Shown here: piece by piece, positions 5,129 to 5,766 of the stretch
Position numbering within the stretch: the first letter of the stretch is position 1
How the letters are laid out: every line of letters begins with the position of its first letter
Source of the DNA: Saprospirales bacterium
Lineage (GTDB): Bacteria > Bacteroidota > Bacteroidia > Chitinophagales > Saprospiraceae
Reading direction: 5' to 3'
NCBI GenBank assembly: GCA_003448025.1
Contig: DLXL01000505.1
Span: 1 to 5,766, forward strand
Length of the DNA: 5,766 nucleotides
Position numbers and translations under genes: made by a program
Notes under the pieces: generated by a model
The model's database searches: none
The model's input: the letters and a program-made list of their open reading frames with translations, nothing else
What the model was told of the DNA's origin: nothing

Positions 5129-5766
5129 ATGATGCTGGGTTTCATCGCAGATTTATCTGCGAATGCCTCAATTTTGCTCATTGTTTGTCTGGTTGCAGTC
5201 TGTGCTTTTGAAGCCATTAATGGCTTCCACGATACTGCCAATGCCGTTGCTACGGTTATTTATACCAAGACTTTACCACCTGTTTTTGCTGTTATCTGGT
5301 CCGGAATATGGAATTTTCTGGGTGCTATGTTTGGCGGTATCGCTGTGGCAATGGGCATGATCAAGCTCATGCCCTTAAACGATATGATGACCATTCCGCT
5401 GAATGAGAATATCGCCATGGTGCTGGCTATTCTTTTTACGGCTATCGCCTGGAATTTGGGCACCTGGTACTTTGGTATTCCGTGCTCCAGCTCCCATACC
5501 ATGATAGGATCCCTGCTTGGAGGTGGTTTTGCTTATTATTCAGTACATGGCGGCGCTGGCCCCAACTGGGATAAGGCTAAGGATGTGGGTATGTCGTTGT
5601 TAGTTTCTCCTCTTTTTGGTTTTGCCTTGGCCATCCTTCTGATGTTCCTGCTAAGGGCATTAGTGAAGAAAAAAACGATATTCAAATCGCCGGACGAAAC
5701 GAAAAAGACCCCTCCAACCTGGATTCGGGCCATTTTGATTGGTACCTGTACGCTGGTTAGTTACTT
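5129..5766 (+). CDS. pit: PiT-family inorganic phosphate transporter (PitA type), C-terminal part off right edge
   Basis: This is an inner-membrane permease importing phosphate (in characterised PitA, as metal-phosphate complexes in symport with protons). Codons 1-212 plus two bases are present. The first PiT signature is EAINGFHDTANAVATVIYT (28-46), and the second is GIPCSSSHTMIGSLLGG (116-132). Hydrophobic segments lie near 14-30, 50-78, 95-113, 117-137 and 154-178, followed by a basic cytoplasmic loop (KKKTIFKSPDETKKTPP, 180-196) and the start of another helix. The match to E. coli PitA extends through WNLGTWYFG (108-116) and the LVSP...LLR helix. The reading stops at LVSY, just before where family members carry a HGxNDGQK motif. 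The first of two tandem ATGs (5129, 5132) is taken; an in-frame stop at 5114-5116 bars an earlier start. No DUF47/PhoU-like partner gene precedes it; one could lie downstream. Confidence 0.95.
   Translation, partial: MMLGFIADLSANASILLIVCLVAVCAFEAINGFHDTANAVATVIYTKTLPPVFAVIWSGIWNFLGAMFGGIAVAMGMIKLMPLNDMMTIPLNENIAMVLAILFTAIAWNLGTWYFGIPCSSSHTMIGSLLGGGFAYYSVHGGAGPNWDKAKDVGMSLLVSPLFGFALAILLMFLLRALVKKKTIFKSPDETKKTPPTWIRAILIGTCTLVSY

Overview
The window looks like chromosomal DNA of a Bacteroidota bacterium. A Saprospiraceae-like or Chitinophaga-like lineage is my guess, from protein style only. Four things point there: a cytoplasmic TPR histidine kinase paired with a LytTR response regulator; a secreted subtilisin-type protease with the Bacteroidota-style 'VSIKE...FDTTDVDL' start to its catalytic domain; weak Shine-Dalgarno signals; and exact matches to the Bacteroidota -7 promoter box TAnnTTTG in three of the four intergenic regions. 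I see no mobile element, CRISPR array, tRNA or rRNA.

Layout. Positions 1-567 (minus strand) hold the N-terminal 189 codons of an S8-family serine protease that runs off the left edge. A divergent intergenic region of about 200 bp follows. Positions 772-1962 (plus) encode Kbl, the PLP-dependent 2-amino-3-ketobutyrate CoA ligase (glycine C-acetyltransferase) of threonine catabolism, and a strong intrinsic terminator at 1990-2027 closes this unit. Positions 2160-2930 encode a LytTR-type response regulator and 2986-4896 its probable partner, a soluble histidine kinase with about eight TPR-like repeats in front of a LytS-type kinase core. A 232-bp intergenic region then leads to a PitA-type inorganic phosphate transporter that starts at 5129 and runs off the right edge.

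How the genes work together. Only the regulator and kinase form a clear functional pair: same strand, 55 bp apart, matched families. The protease, Kbl and the phosphate transporter each look like separate transcription units, and nothing visible ties them to the two-component system. The gene content is ordinary.

The points worth a second look are regulatory or residue-level. They are a Glu where subtilisins carry the catalytic Asp, a membrane-free sensor kinase, palindromes sharing TCTGA/TCAGA arms in front of three consecutive genes, and an 11-bp-periodic TTAACA-like repeat (a possible Pho box) in front of the phosphate transporter. I did not find an obviously new multi-gene system.
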